Assembly (NCBI RefSeq): GCF_030704535.1
Contig: NC_081822.1
Span: 2,781,001 to 2,845,000, forward strand
Source: Vitis vinifera
Taxonomy: Eukaryota > Streptophyta > Magnoliopsida > Vitales > Vitaceae
Direction of reading: 5' to 3'
Length of the DNA: 64,000 nt
Shown: positions 12,201 to 22,800 of the stretch, one piece after another
Position numbering within the stretch: the first letter of the stretch is position 1
Layout: every line of letters starts with the position of its first letter
The notes under the pieces: model-generated
Databases searched by the model: none
Told to the model about the DNA's origin: nothing
Seen by the model: only the letters and a program-made list of their open reading frames with translations
Program-made: the position numbers and the translations under genes

Positions 12201-14155
12201 GAAGCCCATGCAAAACTCAGTAACCTTGGAGCTAAATTTGATCCTCCTGAGGTTTGTTAGCCTTTGGTGCTTGTGCAATTTGTTTCTATTCACAGCATTC
12301 TTCAAAAACTTTAGCAGATTCTAAATATAGACCAATTTCTGAGGCCCTTATGCCATATGCGTTTCCAGGGAAGCATTACCCTTGTTATTTTTCTGGCATG
12401 TATGGTCCATCTGAGTTCAAATCATTTCTTGATCTTATTCTTTTTTGAAATTATTCCCAAATGTCTGGCCAAATGCTGCTTGTTTGAACTGGCATCTTTT
12501 GTTTTCATAACTTCTTCTCAATGAATTTCGGAATTTAAAGACATTTTTTATGCCAAAATAACTCCTCGATACCAATTTTGCACCTATGCTGGAAATAATT
12601 GAAGTGATTTGTTCTGTTTGCTTTATGGTATGTTAACAGTTTCTTACCCCATCCCAGCCTTCTCAGGAGACACAAAAGCATGCAACCCCAACTCCCTGAA
12701 CAATTATTAACCATCCTGTTTTCTTAAAAATTTCTTCAACATCAGTATACTCAATCTTTTCTATTGAAAAAGGAAAAAGGAAAACGAGGAATTTGGTGGT
12801 TTATTTTTTATTTTTTTGATCAGAAATGAACAATTGTATTAAAATAGAAAAACATGAGAAGGATGAGAAGTCCTCCCCAAGATGTACAAACTTGATCAAG
12901 AAACTGAGAAAACCTCCTCTAAACAAGGAGTGCTATACAAAAAGACAAAAGGCCTATACACGTATAATGAACCTAGAACATATAGACCCAACCCTAAGGT
13001 GTGCAAATCGAAGGCCAGTTAAGCTGAATTACACCCAAAGGATAGAGTTTAAAAATGTTTGTATAGTAAGCCCAAAAAGAAACATAAAACTGAAGAAAAT
13101 CCCACTTCAACTCTAGCGTCCTCCAAGTATCCTCAAAAATCTTAGCGTTCCCATCTCTCCACACAATCCACAACAAAGAGAGACACACTATTCTCTAGAG
13201 AGTCTTGCCTCTATTAGAATTCCCAAAACACTTGAAGGAGGTCACCATCATATCATGAATACTGCCTGACTGAACTCAATTCATCCCCGCTTGAGAAAAG
13301 ATCCTATGCTACAAACCTAAAGTGATCGGACAGTGCAAGAAGAGATGATCAATCGTCTCACTACCCCTGTTGAGGATGCACCAATCACGACTAAAGGCTT
13401 TGAAAGGCTTCCTCAACTGTAGCATGTCATTGGTATTTATCTTCTTATGTGCCACTAACCAAGCAAAGGCCTTGACTTTAAAAGGAACTTTTGACTTCCA
13501 CAAAAATTAGTAGGGTAGACAGGAATAGAATCTAAGAAATTGGATATTGTGATAGAAACTGTTATTTAAGAAACTGTTATTATAGAACCTGAATTTGGTG
13601 GTTTATTTAAGAAACTGTTATGGAATTTGCTGAACAGGGTATTGTGATAGATGATGGTCCTGCAGAAGCTGCACCAGAGAAATTTGTGGCAGCCAAGTAT
13701 TCATCCGGGAAGGTTAGATCTTTTCTCCTAATTTTCTTTTAGTTAATGGTTGTCAAGAATATATTGCATTTTCCTGATTTAAAGACTCTAATGAAGGAAC
13801 TTGTATGTGTGCAAATTGTTCATCTCTTCTGGTTCACATGGTTTGGTGCAGGACTAAAACAAGTGTCATGTTTCTTTTGCCGTATCTTTAATAACACAAG
13901 ATGAAGCTATTTTCAAATTCTGTGAACACACATCTAAAACTTGGAAGTCTAAATGAAGGAGAAAGGAATAAGATTCAATAGTGTTGCCTATTTGAATTGC
14001 AGAAAGAGCTGTCAGAGGCTATGAAGCAGAAGATTCGTGCAGAGTATGAAGCAGTTGGTGGAAGCCCAGATAAGCCTCTCCAGTCCAACTATTTTCTAAA
14101 TATCATGATTGTGATTGCTGTTTTGGCATTTTTGACAACTCTGTTTGGAAACTAG
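3255..14155 (+). CDS. tAPX: Chloroplast L-ascorbate peroxidase, thylakoid-bound form (tAPX), 12 coding exons
   Basis: Heme peroxidase that reduces H2O2 to water with ascorbate at the thylakoid. Exons: 3255-3458, 3557-3706, 9040-9160, 9230-9330, 9423-9510, 10370-10437, 10526-10612, 11779-11853, 11968-12045, 12147-12251, 13638-13712, 14003-14155. All introns are GT-AG and the phases join to 434 codons, close to the usual length for tAPX. Residues 1-75 are Ser/Arg-rich, like a transit peptide. The active site is visible: distal Arg120, Trp123 and His124 in VRLGWHDAG; proximal His253 in [10 protein letters not shown]; buried Asp293 in FDNSYF. The last exon ends in a hydrophobic helix ([18 protein letters not shown]), the thylakoid anchor. 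A second in-frame ATG at 3294 is a possible alternative start. Introns 2, 5 and 10 hold LINE insertions. Intron 11 holds an alternative last exon that would make the soluble stromal form. Confidence 0.95.
5292..6601 (-). mobile_element. 5'-truncated LINE remnant in APX intron 2
   Basis: The minus strand encodes the C-terminal part of a plant L1-type ORF2 with stops and frameshifts. From high to low coordinate it reads: [11 protein letters not shown]; a segment that includes [33 protein letters not shown]; then the zinc-finger-like end of the reverse transcriptase (zf-RVT) with [29 protein letters not shown]. The longest open piece is 5621-6118. A 13-bp direct repeat, TTAGTATATTTAT, at 5292-5304 and 6589-6601 looks like the target-site duplication, so the insert would be 5305-6588. 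It is antisense to APX and dead. Confidence 0.8.
6860..8184. other. Middle of APX intron 2, no gene
   Basis: AT-rich intron sequence. A small tandem repeat of about 23 bp (unit 'tatagaaagtcttatataaaa') occurs near 7260-7308. The stretch around 7620-7750 ends in 'accaaacataacc', a common end motif of plant MITEs, but I could not find a matching inverted partner. Confidence 0.5.
8185..9030. repeat. Pair of direct repeats, the second ending 10 bp before APX exon 3
   Basis: About 110 bp at 8185-8300 are repeated at 8921-9030 with moderate divergence; both begin 'acataatgttaactaggcat' and end near 'tttctc'. The offset is about 730-736 bp. The second copy runs up to the polypyrimidine tract of the exon 3 acceptor, so the end of the intron appears to have been duplicated. 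Confidence 0.7.
8355..8480. repeat. Two-copy tandem repeat, about 60 bp unit
   Basis: 'gaaaagta-ttcatc-aaattc' followed by an A/T-rich tail occurs at about 8357 and again 60 bp later. It lies in APX intron 2. Confidence 0.75.
9612..9965 (+). mobile_element. LINE 3' fragment in APX intron 5
   Basis: On the plus strand the sequence reads WHKLFSLAK, then [15 protein letters not shown], then [13 protein letters not shown] and, after a stop, [15 protein letters not shown] and NVIQLNW, ending in an A-run at 9945-9952. This is the extreme C-terminal tail of a plant LINE ORF2 and is clearly related to the minus-strand copy in intron 10. Flanking 13-bp repeats at 9612-9624 and 9953-9965 match at 10 of 13 positions, a possible old target-site duplication. 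Confidence 0.75.
10761..10926. repeat. Two-copy tandem duplication, 83 bp unit
   Basis: The 83-bp segment starting at 10761 is repeated from 10844 with very few differences ('attgttaacagc' versus 'attgtgaagagc'). It lies in APX intron 7 and looks recent. Confidence 0.95.
11277..11330 (+). mobile_element. Tiny poly(A) retroposon scar with 17-bp flanking repeats
   Basis: AGATCAGAATGTTTTAA is present exactly at 11277-11293 and 11314-11330. Between the copies are 20 bp that end in a run of A after 'cttatc'. That is the form of a target-site duplication around an extremely 5'-truncated LINE insertion that kept only its tail. The following 11331-11660 also resembles LINE-associated tail sequence on the minus strand, so the local history may be more complex. 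It lies in APX intron 7. Confidence 0.6.
12789..13608 (-). mobile_element. 5'-truncated LINE with perfect 18-bp target-site duplication, APX intron 10
   Basis: The minus strand encodes, with stops, the end of a plant LINE ORF2: [37 protein letters not shown] (zf-RVT), [19 protein letters not shown], then GVIQLNW. The 3' end carries a T-run on the plus strand at 12807-12817. GAATTTGGTGGTTTATTT is repeated exactly at 12789-12806 and 13591-13608, so the insertion spans 12807-13590 (784 bp). It belongs to the same family as the intron 5 fragment. Confidence 0.9.
13852..13857 (+). other. Alternative last coding exon for stromal APX (Asp codon plus stop)
   Basis: Within intron 11 an acceptor-like GGTGCAG at 13845-13851 is followed at once by GAC TAA. 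Exon 11 ends on a codon boundary, so splicing here would add one Asp and stop, giving a 385-residue protein without the membrane helix. In spinach and related plants the stromal isoform is known to arise this way: a short exon with one Asp codon, the stop and the 3' UTR, lying before the tAPX exon. The following 13858-14002 would be its 3' UTR. Use of the site here is inferred. Confidence 0.75.
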
Positions 14156-16711
14156 GTTTGCTGAGTTATTTAATGGAAATTGAAGTCATCTATCTGTGCT
14201 TCGGCTTATTAATCAAGGCCTTTCCTATGTATAGTAAGTGGCACTGCATCAATACATGATATACATCATTATATGGTAAAGAAACCCATATCATCAGGGT
14301 TACTCTGATTAGTTGAAATGTCTCAAACCCAAACCCTAGGGTTCATGTTTCCATGGACTAACGTGGTAGGAGATTGGGTTTGGAAGGAAAGAGCAAATTT
14401 TTTTGCATTATCTTTTCTGGCTGTAGACATTTTTAGTTCATGCAAACTAGCTCCTCTTAGATTAGCACCTAGTTCATCGAAGAAGAACATGAAATTGAAA
14501 TTCAAAACCTTGATTTCACCTTTGATTCATGAGCAATGTGCATCAAGTTGCTTACATGGACACCATTAAAATGGTGTCATTTGCTGTTCCCTTGCATTCG
14601 TCGAACATGGTTCTGTTTATCTCAATACATAGATAATAGATGTGGGTAACCTTTGGAAAATTGCAAAGTAAATGAGGACTCATGTTGCCTTTTATGTGTC
14701 TACCAATGGTCCTATTCCAATTTCAATGGCATGTGGAATGCCCAAGTTCAACATGTACTGCCCCTCTGCTTTTCATGTGTGTGGAAAATACCTCCATAAA
14801 GATAATCTCTTTGCAGGTTTTCAATAATGAACTATCACTTATAGACCATTTTATTAAGCCGAATTTTATACTAAAGTGTTGAATTTCATTACCCTATGAG
14901 CTTCAATTAGTAGCGCCTTTAATTGTTACCTTATGGCAGCATCATCTAATGGTTTTCTTCTCATTAAGCCCATCTGCTTCTGCACTTCTGGGGCAGATTA
15001 CTGATACCGGCCACAACCTTGCTAACTTATCTGATCTGGGCTCATAAAAACAGATTCCTCTGGAGTACCCAGGACATGAATTAAATACAAACTCAAATCT
15101 AATGGATATGTCTAGAGGCTTGCTAAACCACTTCTATGCCCAAACTAAAAATCACTGACATCCTAGCATTGACTAGCTTCATCTGCATTGAAATTCTTAA
15201 AAGCCTCGTCCATTCTATAGAACAATCTTTGTCGGAAAAATATAATGGATTGTTTGGCTGAAAATTGAATTTTCATTTTCAAGGTTTTTATTTGAAGGTA
15301 GAATTTTCTTTTAAGTTCTGGGTTTGAAGATTTCGAGACTCAGTTCAGTAGAACTTGTAGAAGCTTTTTCTTGTATATTTACCCAAAAAGGGAAAATCTT
15401 TTTCCTGTGAGAAAAAGTTGCTCCATCTAAAATGCATTCTTTAATTTGGATTTGGGGAAAAGTGATTAGTAAAAGATGAAAAGGAGGGGGGAAAGGTGGA
15501 ACTCTGTGAGGTTCCCAAGTTATGGTTTTGGCTTTTGGAATCCTTGAAAAATTGTTTGGGACATGTTCTCCAGCTTTGACTCAAAAGACTAGGAAGCAAA
15601 CAAAGCTGGCTCGCTTTCTGCATTTCTCCCCATAAAAAGAAAAGCTGAAAATGAAGAAAGAAATTATGGTGTGCTCCCAATGAAGTAACACATGAGCTGT
15701 TTTCTTAAAATAAGCCTCATGAATCCATCATTCCTGCGGAAGCCTTTACCCCCCACCTTTCCTTTCCTTCTCTTCTTTTTCCTCAGGTCTCCCATCTCAT
15801 TTTCCTTTTCTCCCATTTCACTATCATCATTTTTTTGTTGATAAAGTTCATTATTTTTACCCTCTTTGTGGGGTCAAATACTACTCATGCCATGCCTTGC
15901 TTGGTTTCCATCATTAGAGCTATGAAAAGGCCTCTTTCTCAACTTCGACTCTCCCTACCCCTATTCTATTTTCGCAGATACCATCTTACTCATCTTTTTC
16001 TCTTTTAGTATTTAGGAGCCTTTTAAAGGCTTTATGCGAGTGTTTTCCTTTCTAATTGATAAAGCTGGTATTCCTTTCTCTAACAGGTTAAATTTTCACA
16101 ACTAGACATAATTTGAAACCTTCTATGCAAGTTGAATTAAGATAAAAAACCCATTCAAAAATAAACTTCAAACCTGTATGAGATGGTTTTCTACATGTCT
16201 TGTGATTGTGCTTATTTTTAAGGAGGAGTTCTCTCATTTGTTCATAATGTGCTTTTCACCATTGGTTGAGAATGGGGCACCCATCATCTGCATGGGGGTA
16301 AAAAATTTAACAGTGATCAAATGATGTGATCTCTAATCTCTAATCTCTTTATGTACAAATCATCAATCATAGCCACAACTAGCTCATTGATTTTGTGTAC
16401 TCATTTAGATTGATTATGGAAATATAAATTAAAATGAAGTTTAATAAAAGTTTTTTTATTAAATTTAAATCCAACTTCTTTTTTGTTACGTCCCAAATGT
16501 CAAAAACAAAAAATTTCCACCGAATGTCGCCGCGTTTGGTGGTAGCTTCTAGCTTTCTCCACGAAATCTTTGAATTCTAAAATTTGCATTTCAACGCGTC
16601 GTTGGACAGCCACGTGGGATGCATGCGAAAGTATCATGAATGAATCCAACCATACATGTCATTATCACAATCCGGGAAAATAACGGAGCAAAATTGCCAT
16701 GTAACTTGAGG

Positions 16712-16743
16712 AAAAAGAAAAGAAAAGAAAAGAAAAGAAAAGA

Positions 16744-16774
<31 letters not shown>
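16712..16774. repeat. Compound AAAAG and TA microsatellite
   Basis: Several AAAAG units are followed directly by about 14 TA units. Confidence 0.9.
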
Positions 16775-16779
<5 letters not shown>

Positions 16780-18329
16780 AAATATTAAAAAATGAAAAAG
16801 GAAGGTTATAAAATTTGACAAGCAGGCAAAAGTCAAAGTGTCGGGAAAAAGAAAAGAAGAATATGAACGGGCACGATGATATGATGACGCCCACTGACAG
16901 ACAAATGATCTGATTTTTTTATAATTATTTTGGATATACATCACAGCCACGGCTGCGGTCAAACTCCGGCTCATGGCCCCCCATCCTATATATAGAGTAG
17001 AGCGCCCTCTGCCTTCAAACTTATCCTCCTCTATTTTTTATTAAAATTTTAATTTGAGCCTAAAATTATAATTTTGTACTAAACATAGCATGCATATTCT
17101 AAAATAAGGCCTCCAAAAATAAAAATAAAGGAGGAAAATATATATGTGAATTGGTGAATAGTTTGTTTTGTGGACACACCCTCAGAGATTAAAATATTTG
17201 AAACGAGTATAATATGGTTTTTTAGTGGATCATAGTGAAATTGTTTTTAAGAATAAATTTTTTATTTTTTCTTAAATAAAAAATTAAAAAATATGTTTGG
17301 GAATTATAAATTTATATTTTATTTTTTTGTTTTAAAGATAGAAAATAAGGTATTTTTTAAATAATATATTTTAGTGGTTTTTCTATAATATGTAAAAATT
17401 AATTTTAAAATCAGTAAAAATAGATTAAAAATATTTTAAGTTTTCAAATAATACTAATAATTTTAAAAATTTGTTGTAAAAATTAATTTTTAAAAATAAT
17501 TACCCAACGGGATATTATTTTTATTATCCACGTCAAACTTCTTAGAATGCATTTTTTGGCATGTATTTATTTAAAACATTAGGAAACAGATCAGCACTCA
17601 TCAATCAAATTTGTCCACTAAAAAAAGGGCATGCGACAATGAGAATATATTGAATTTGCTTTGCCCCCTTCGACCACTTTAAAATTAACAAACACTCCAA
17701 TTTTTTATTGTTTAAACAAAATAAATAAATAAAAAATCTACCACATTTAATCTCTCACAATCATACCAAATTACAAAACTACCCTTTTGTCCAAATAGTT
17801 TGCAAAACATAAAACAAAAACGGAATCCAGTTGAAGATCCCAAAAGATCCAATGAAAAGTTGATTTTGGTAAGGTTTGTGGGCCCGTGGCCCATCGGGTC
17901 CAACCGGTTGGTCGGAATCAGCCCAACCCATTTAAAAAGAGCTTTCCTGATTGGTGGAAAGTGGGCAGTCTATCAGATCTTCACTTAACTACAACAACCC
18001 CCTTTTATAATACGTCCACGTCTCTTTCATGAAACAACTAATCTCTATTTTAATATATGTGATATATATTTTTTTCCACGTGGAGGGCAGTTTGGTAATT
18101 CCGCAATGTTCTGGTAAGTCAAAACATTATCACACGTTTCAATGGAATAATATTTGTGGTCTCTTTTAATAAAGAGATTCAAAGTTTCAAAACTTTGCAT
18201 TTTGAAAAGAATTGTATTCCAGAAAGTCGTATCTGGAAAGTAAATTACGTCATTCTTTTGTAATCCCTGAAAATTTAAATAATTCTGATAATTATTCTTT
18301 GTTATTTCTAAAACTGTGCTTTTTAATTT

Positions 18330-18990
18330 AAAAAATTAAGACTTTATAAGTCTCGCTTTCATAGTATAATTTAAAAACAATTTTTTGATTTTAAAAACAA
18401 AAAATTCTTTTTAAAAATTTATAATCTTATTTAATTTTGTTATTTGGAAACAATTTTAAAAACAAAGTGAAATGAAAAATAATTTTTAAAAAATGGGTAA
18501 GAATTGTTTTTATAAGTTTTTTTTTTTCAGTATTGGTCATGTTTAAATTAAAAAATTAAAAATTAGTGAAAACAATTATTATTAATTTTTTTAAAATTGT
18601 TTTCTAATTCAATTTATTTTAAAAAATTATTTTTAACGAGTATTTTTTATTTTAAAAAATAGAAAATTGTTTTTAAATTACATGATCAAATCAACTTTAA
18701 GTATTTTTAAGAATAATTTTCTATTTTTAGGAAAGAAAAAAAAGAAAATAATTTATATTTTTCAAAACAAAAAAAGTTATTTTTGAGAAATATAATAATT
18801 TTCAATTATATTTTTAAGGATTGTTTTAAATAATAATGAAATAAATATGAAGAATAATTAAAAATAAAATGTCATAAATAAAATTATATAAAAATTTCAA
18901 ATTCCTAAACAAAATTAATTTTTGAAAACTATTTTTAAGAAATAAATTTTAAAGACAGTTTCCAAAATGGTTACAAACATACATTACATA
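18330..18990. repeat. A/T-rich degenerate repeat with recurring 'gtttttaaaa' and its complement
   Basis: The stretch consists largely of sense and antisense variants of 'aattgtttttaaa'. This would fold on itself and suggests an old MITE or foldback element. No clear ends could be set. Confidence 0.4.
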
Positions 18991-19180
18991 TTTTGTCGTA
19001 TTGTTAGTAATAAAATATATCAAGACCTACCTTGTTTGAAATAAACGACATAAGAATGATTTTATTGGCAACGGCTCTAAAATAAATTAATTTCCGATTC
19101 AATGTAAACACGGGAGGGTAGTTTGGTCAAAGAAGAGGAAAAAGAAGGAGGCGCGTGGAATTATTCCAGTTGGAATAACC

Positions 19181-19844
19181 GCAGAGAGAGAGAGAGAGGA
19201 GAGAGAGGAGGAGGGAGAGGGGGAGAAGGGGGAGGGAGGAAGAAAGAAAGAGCCAGTGGGTTGCAATAATAATGACAACCACCATTACCAATGGCGGGTT
19301 CCACGACACTTCTGCAACTCTGCGCATCTCTGAAACCCAAACCATTTTTCAATTCACACAAAACTTCTCTCCTGCTTCACACATCTCCATGCATTTTCCA
19401 TTTTTTATTTTCCCCACAATTCACTGTAACTACTACTTCAATAAAAACAATCACATCGCTCTTCCTTTCTTTCTCTCTCTTTCATCGATTCACACCATTC
19501 TTTCTCATTCTCTCTCGCATGGACGGTAACGAGTTCATTTCATCAATCTAAACGGTCAGATTTCAGTCTACTTTCTCCTCTGTTGCAGCATATATTTCTT
19601 CGTCTTCTTCGTCGTCTACTTTTCTGTGTTTCTTCTAGGGTTTGTGTGTGTCTCTGGAACTCGGTTTCTGTTTATATAGATCTTGTTCGGATCCGGTGTA
19701 TGGGCGCTGGGTTCGGCATGCTTGGTGGTTGTGTTTGTGTTGTGCATTTGTATGGACGGGAGGGAAGGCGATGATGTGTGCGAGTGGTGCTGGTGGAGAT
19801 GATCTAGGGTTTGGATTAGGGTTTTGTTGGTGGTGGTGCTTGAT
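19181..19844 (+). promoter_or_regulatory. GA-rich leader with several upstream ATGs, before the DUF630/632 gene
   Basis: A purine (GA/GGA) tract covers about 19183-19255; such tracts are common in plant promoters and 5' leaders. Between it and the main ATG at 19845 are several upstream ATGs, including short frames at 19291-19551 (86 codons) and 19700-19774 (24 codons), neither in frame with the main start. If the transcript begins near the GA tract, these would be uORFs that lower translation. A GTAACG donor-like site at 19526 and a TTGCAG acceptor-like site at 19583-19588 could instead remove part of the region as a leader intron. Confidence 0.5.
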
Positions 19845-22800
19845 ATGGGCTGCGGAGGCTCCAAGGTTGATGATTATCCGTTGGTAACTCTTTGCAGAGA
19901 GCGTAAGGAGTTGATCAGGGCCGCCGCGGAGCACCGTTACGCTCTCGCTTCCGCTCACATTTCTTACTTCCGATCCTTGAAGGATGTTGGTGATGCTCTT
20001 CGCCGATTCGTCGACGAAGAGCTCGTGATTGGTGCCACTTCGCCGTTGGATTCGCCGGTTCTCACGTTGCCCTCACAGGAAGGAAAAAGGAAAAACAGGA
20101 ATAAGAGTGGTGAGAATAGTGGTAATAATAAAGGTTCGTCTTCGTCAACTTCGATTCCACATACAGTTTCGCCTCATACGCCGGAAGAGGACGCAGGGGA
20201 AGGGTCTCACTTGCATTTATCATCTGGGTCGGAATCTGAATTGGGTTCTTCATCTGGTCACATTCATATCGAGGACTCTCCAGAATTGGAGAGGCGGTAT
20301 AATTCGTCTCCTCCAATGGGTTGGAGCCCACCTGGAATGAATTCATATTCATATTACATGAAGTCCTCTCCTGCCCCACCAAATGTGGTGTACGAGGAGG
20401 TGCAAAGATCTCCAACGGAGAATGAGCAATGGGGGAACTCTGGTTACGCTTATCCAGGCTATCCATACGCGAATGGAGGGTACTATGGGGATCCTCATTA
20501 TAATTCACAACCGAGTCCTCGAGCTGCTCCACCATCCCCTCCTTCACCCAAGGTCTCTGCCTGGGACTTTTTGAATCCATTTGATTCATATGATAGTGTT
20601 TACCCAAGTTATTATTCACAGAGTAGATACGGATCAGCTGCAGGTAGTAGTCCTGATTCGAAGGAAGTGAGGGAGAGAGAGGGAATTCCCGATTTGGAAG
20701 ATGAAACAGAGCAAGAAGTGACGAAAGCGGTTCACCAAAAAGAAAAGAAATTGAATGATTATGTAAATAGAAATTCAGGCGAGGGTACTTCAAGGGCAGT
20801 ACCAGTGAAGCGTGGTGAAGACAATTCATGGACGGTGCCATCAAAAAAGAGTGAGAACACGCAATCAGCCCAAGGAAGAGAAGGAAAAGAGATAAAGAGC
20901 AGCCCTGATACCATTGTATCGAAGAGCTCTGAAGAGGGGTCGACAAAGAAAAAATCTGTCAGTTTTGAAGAGGCATCAGTGCATGATATTGAATCCTCCA
21001 AACAGAGTAGCATGACCACATTGTCTGCCCATGGCACACGAGACCTTCAGGAGGTTGTCAAGGAAATCAGGGATGAATTTGAGACAGCATCTGGTTATGG
21101 GAAAGAGGTTTCAATGTTGCTCGAGGTGGGCAAGTTGCCTTATCAGCCTAGAGGCACTGTATTTAAAGGTTGGATTTCGATTATTGCAATCTATTTCTTT
21201 ATCATAAATTGCCTGAGTGGTTATTTTCATTGCTTATTAATTTTGTGTTGTGACACTATCTCCAATGCACCGTCAATTTAAAGACGGATTAAATTATATG
21301 CTGCTACTAATGTTTTCACCAGTATGATCACGATGAAAGGGATTCTGAAAAACATTTTTGTCTCTGCGCCTTATGGGCTTCTGAGTGGAAAGATCCTGTG
21401 AAAAGGTGAACTGAAAATAACCGTTCTTCCGAAATTTAGAATGAGAAATAGATAGAGTTATTATTAAAATTTATTTGCATGTGTACTCTCTGTTCCCGAA
21501 AAAATGTTTGTAGCACCTTTCATAACCAGTTCCAGAGCAGCTGCATCTGTATTTCTTGCATCTCTTTTTTGTTATTCTATTGCTTAAGGTTTTGCTATTG
21601 CCATCTGTAATCCTAGATATAGTTTTGAGTTCAATTTTATTTTTATGCTTCCTATCAATTGCGTTGATTATTGTCTTTTATCGGACAGCTCTGATATACT
21701 AACCAATACATCTTTAATGTCTCCTAGAGATTGTAGTTGTATGAATGGTTATCATTGAAGAGTTCAACATTTTTCCAGAGGAAACAGGAACAATGTATTT
21801 TTTTTCATAGAAGAGATTGCAAATGGGGATGCATAATAAAACACATGAAAATTCTCACAAAAATGATGGGGAAACACATCAGCAGCTTGAGTGTTAAATA
21901 TTAACATTTTAATGAGTATTCCTTACTTTCTTTTCTACCTTCTTTTCTGATGTTATTTGCTTCTTTTATTCAATTCTGATCTCTGGAAGTTTCTTTCTTT
22001 CTTTTTCTTCCCTCCCCCCTGCCGGTGCAGTGAACTGTTTTCCATACTATTTCCTGCTCTAGCCTGTTCTCTGGAAGTTATGATGTGTTGATGTACAGAA
22101 ACATATACTATGGTAAAATATTTAAAATTACACACTATAAGATATTCCCTCCTGCTCGAGCCTATATTTACAAAATTACTCATCTTTTAAGCGCATTATA
22201 TAAAATTACTCATTTACAAGAAGTTGTAAAGTGGAATATACATGACTACTTCATGAAGATACAAACAAGAGTCGGAAGTAAAACATAACCTTCTTGAGTT
22301 GAATGTTAGTCCATCCCCAATAATCTCTGTTATATTTTCCTCTAATGTTTCATGAAGAATTTTTCTTTGAGCTGATAGATTTATTGCATTGAAGAAATGA
22401 AGAATATATCTCACAAACAGGCATTTGGCTGGCTGCTTACTGGAGTTTGCATGTTTTCATGCAGTGATCTTGTCCAGGATCTTGTATCTTATAGCCCCTT
22501 CAACCTCATCTTCACACTTTCCATCCAGTCAGTCTGTACAAATGGCTTACAGCACACTGAAAATGGCAAAAGCCTACTATGGGGATTCCTGGAAGGATAT
22601 CTATACGAAGCCAAACAAACTTTCATCAACTTTGGACAAGTTGTATGCATGGGAGAAGAAACTATATAAGGAAGTTAAGGTATGTGTGCGTGGACATGAA
22701 CCTACCAAAAAAGAGGGAAAAAAAGAGAAAAAAAAATTGTATAAAAGCGACACATTTTTTATTCAAATACTTGGCCCTTCAGATGACACATTATTTATTT

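Larger units (their letters stand above)
14156..19180. other. APX 3' region and gene-free spacer
   Basis: The first few hundred bases are presumably the APX 3' UTR. I find no convincing gene in the rest. Open frames such as 14318-14569, 15441-15680 and 16591-16974 show no recognisable domain, and the last contains microsatellite sequence. Near 17880-17935 is a cluster of GGCCCA/GGGCCC-type motifs (site II-like), followed at 18008 by TATAATA-like sequence. That looks promoter-like, but no reading frame follows it. Confidence 0.5.

Noticed and set aside
16591..16974. Minus-strand frame of 127 codons
   Set aside because: It runs through the AAAAG/TA microsatellite, is low in complexity and has no family features or splice context.
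20062..20946. Open frame of 294 codons on the minus strand
   Set aside because: It is the antisense shadow of exon 1 of the DUF630/632 gene, which is long and low in stop codons. It shows no domain of its own.
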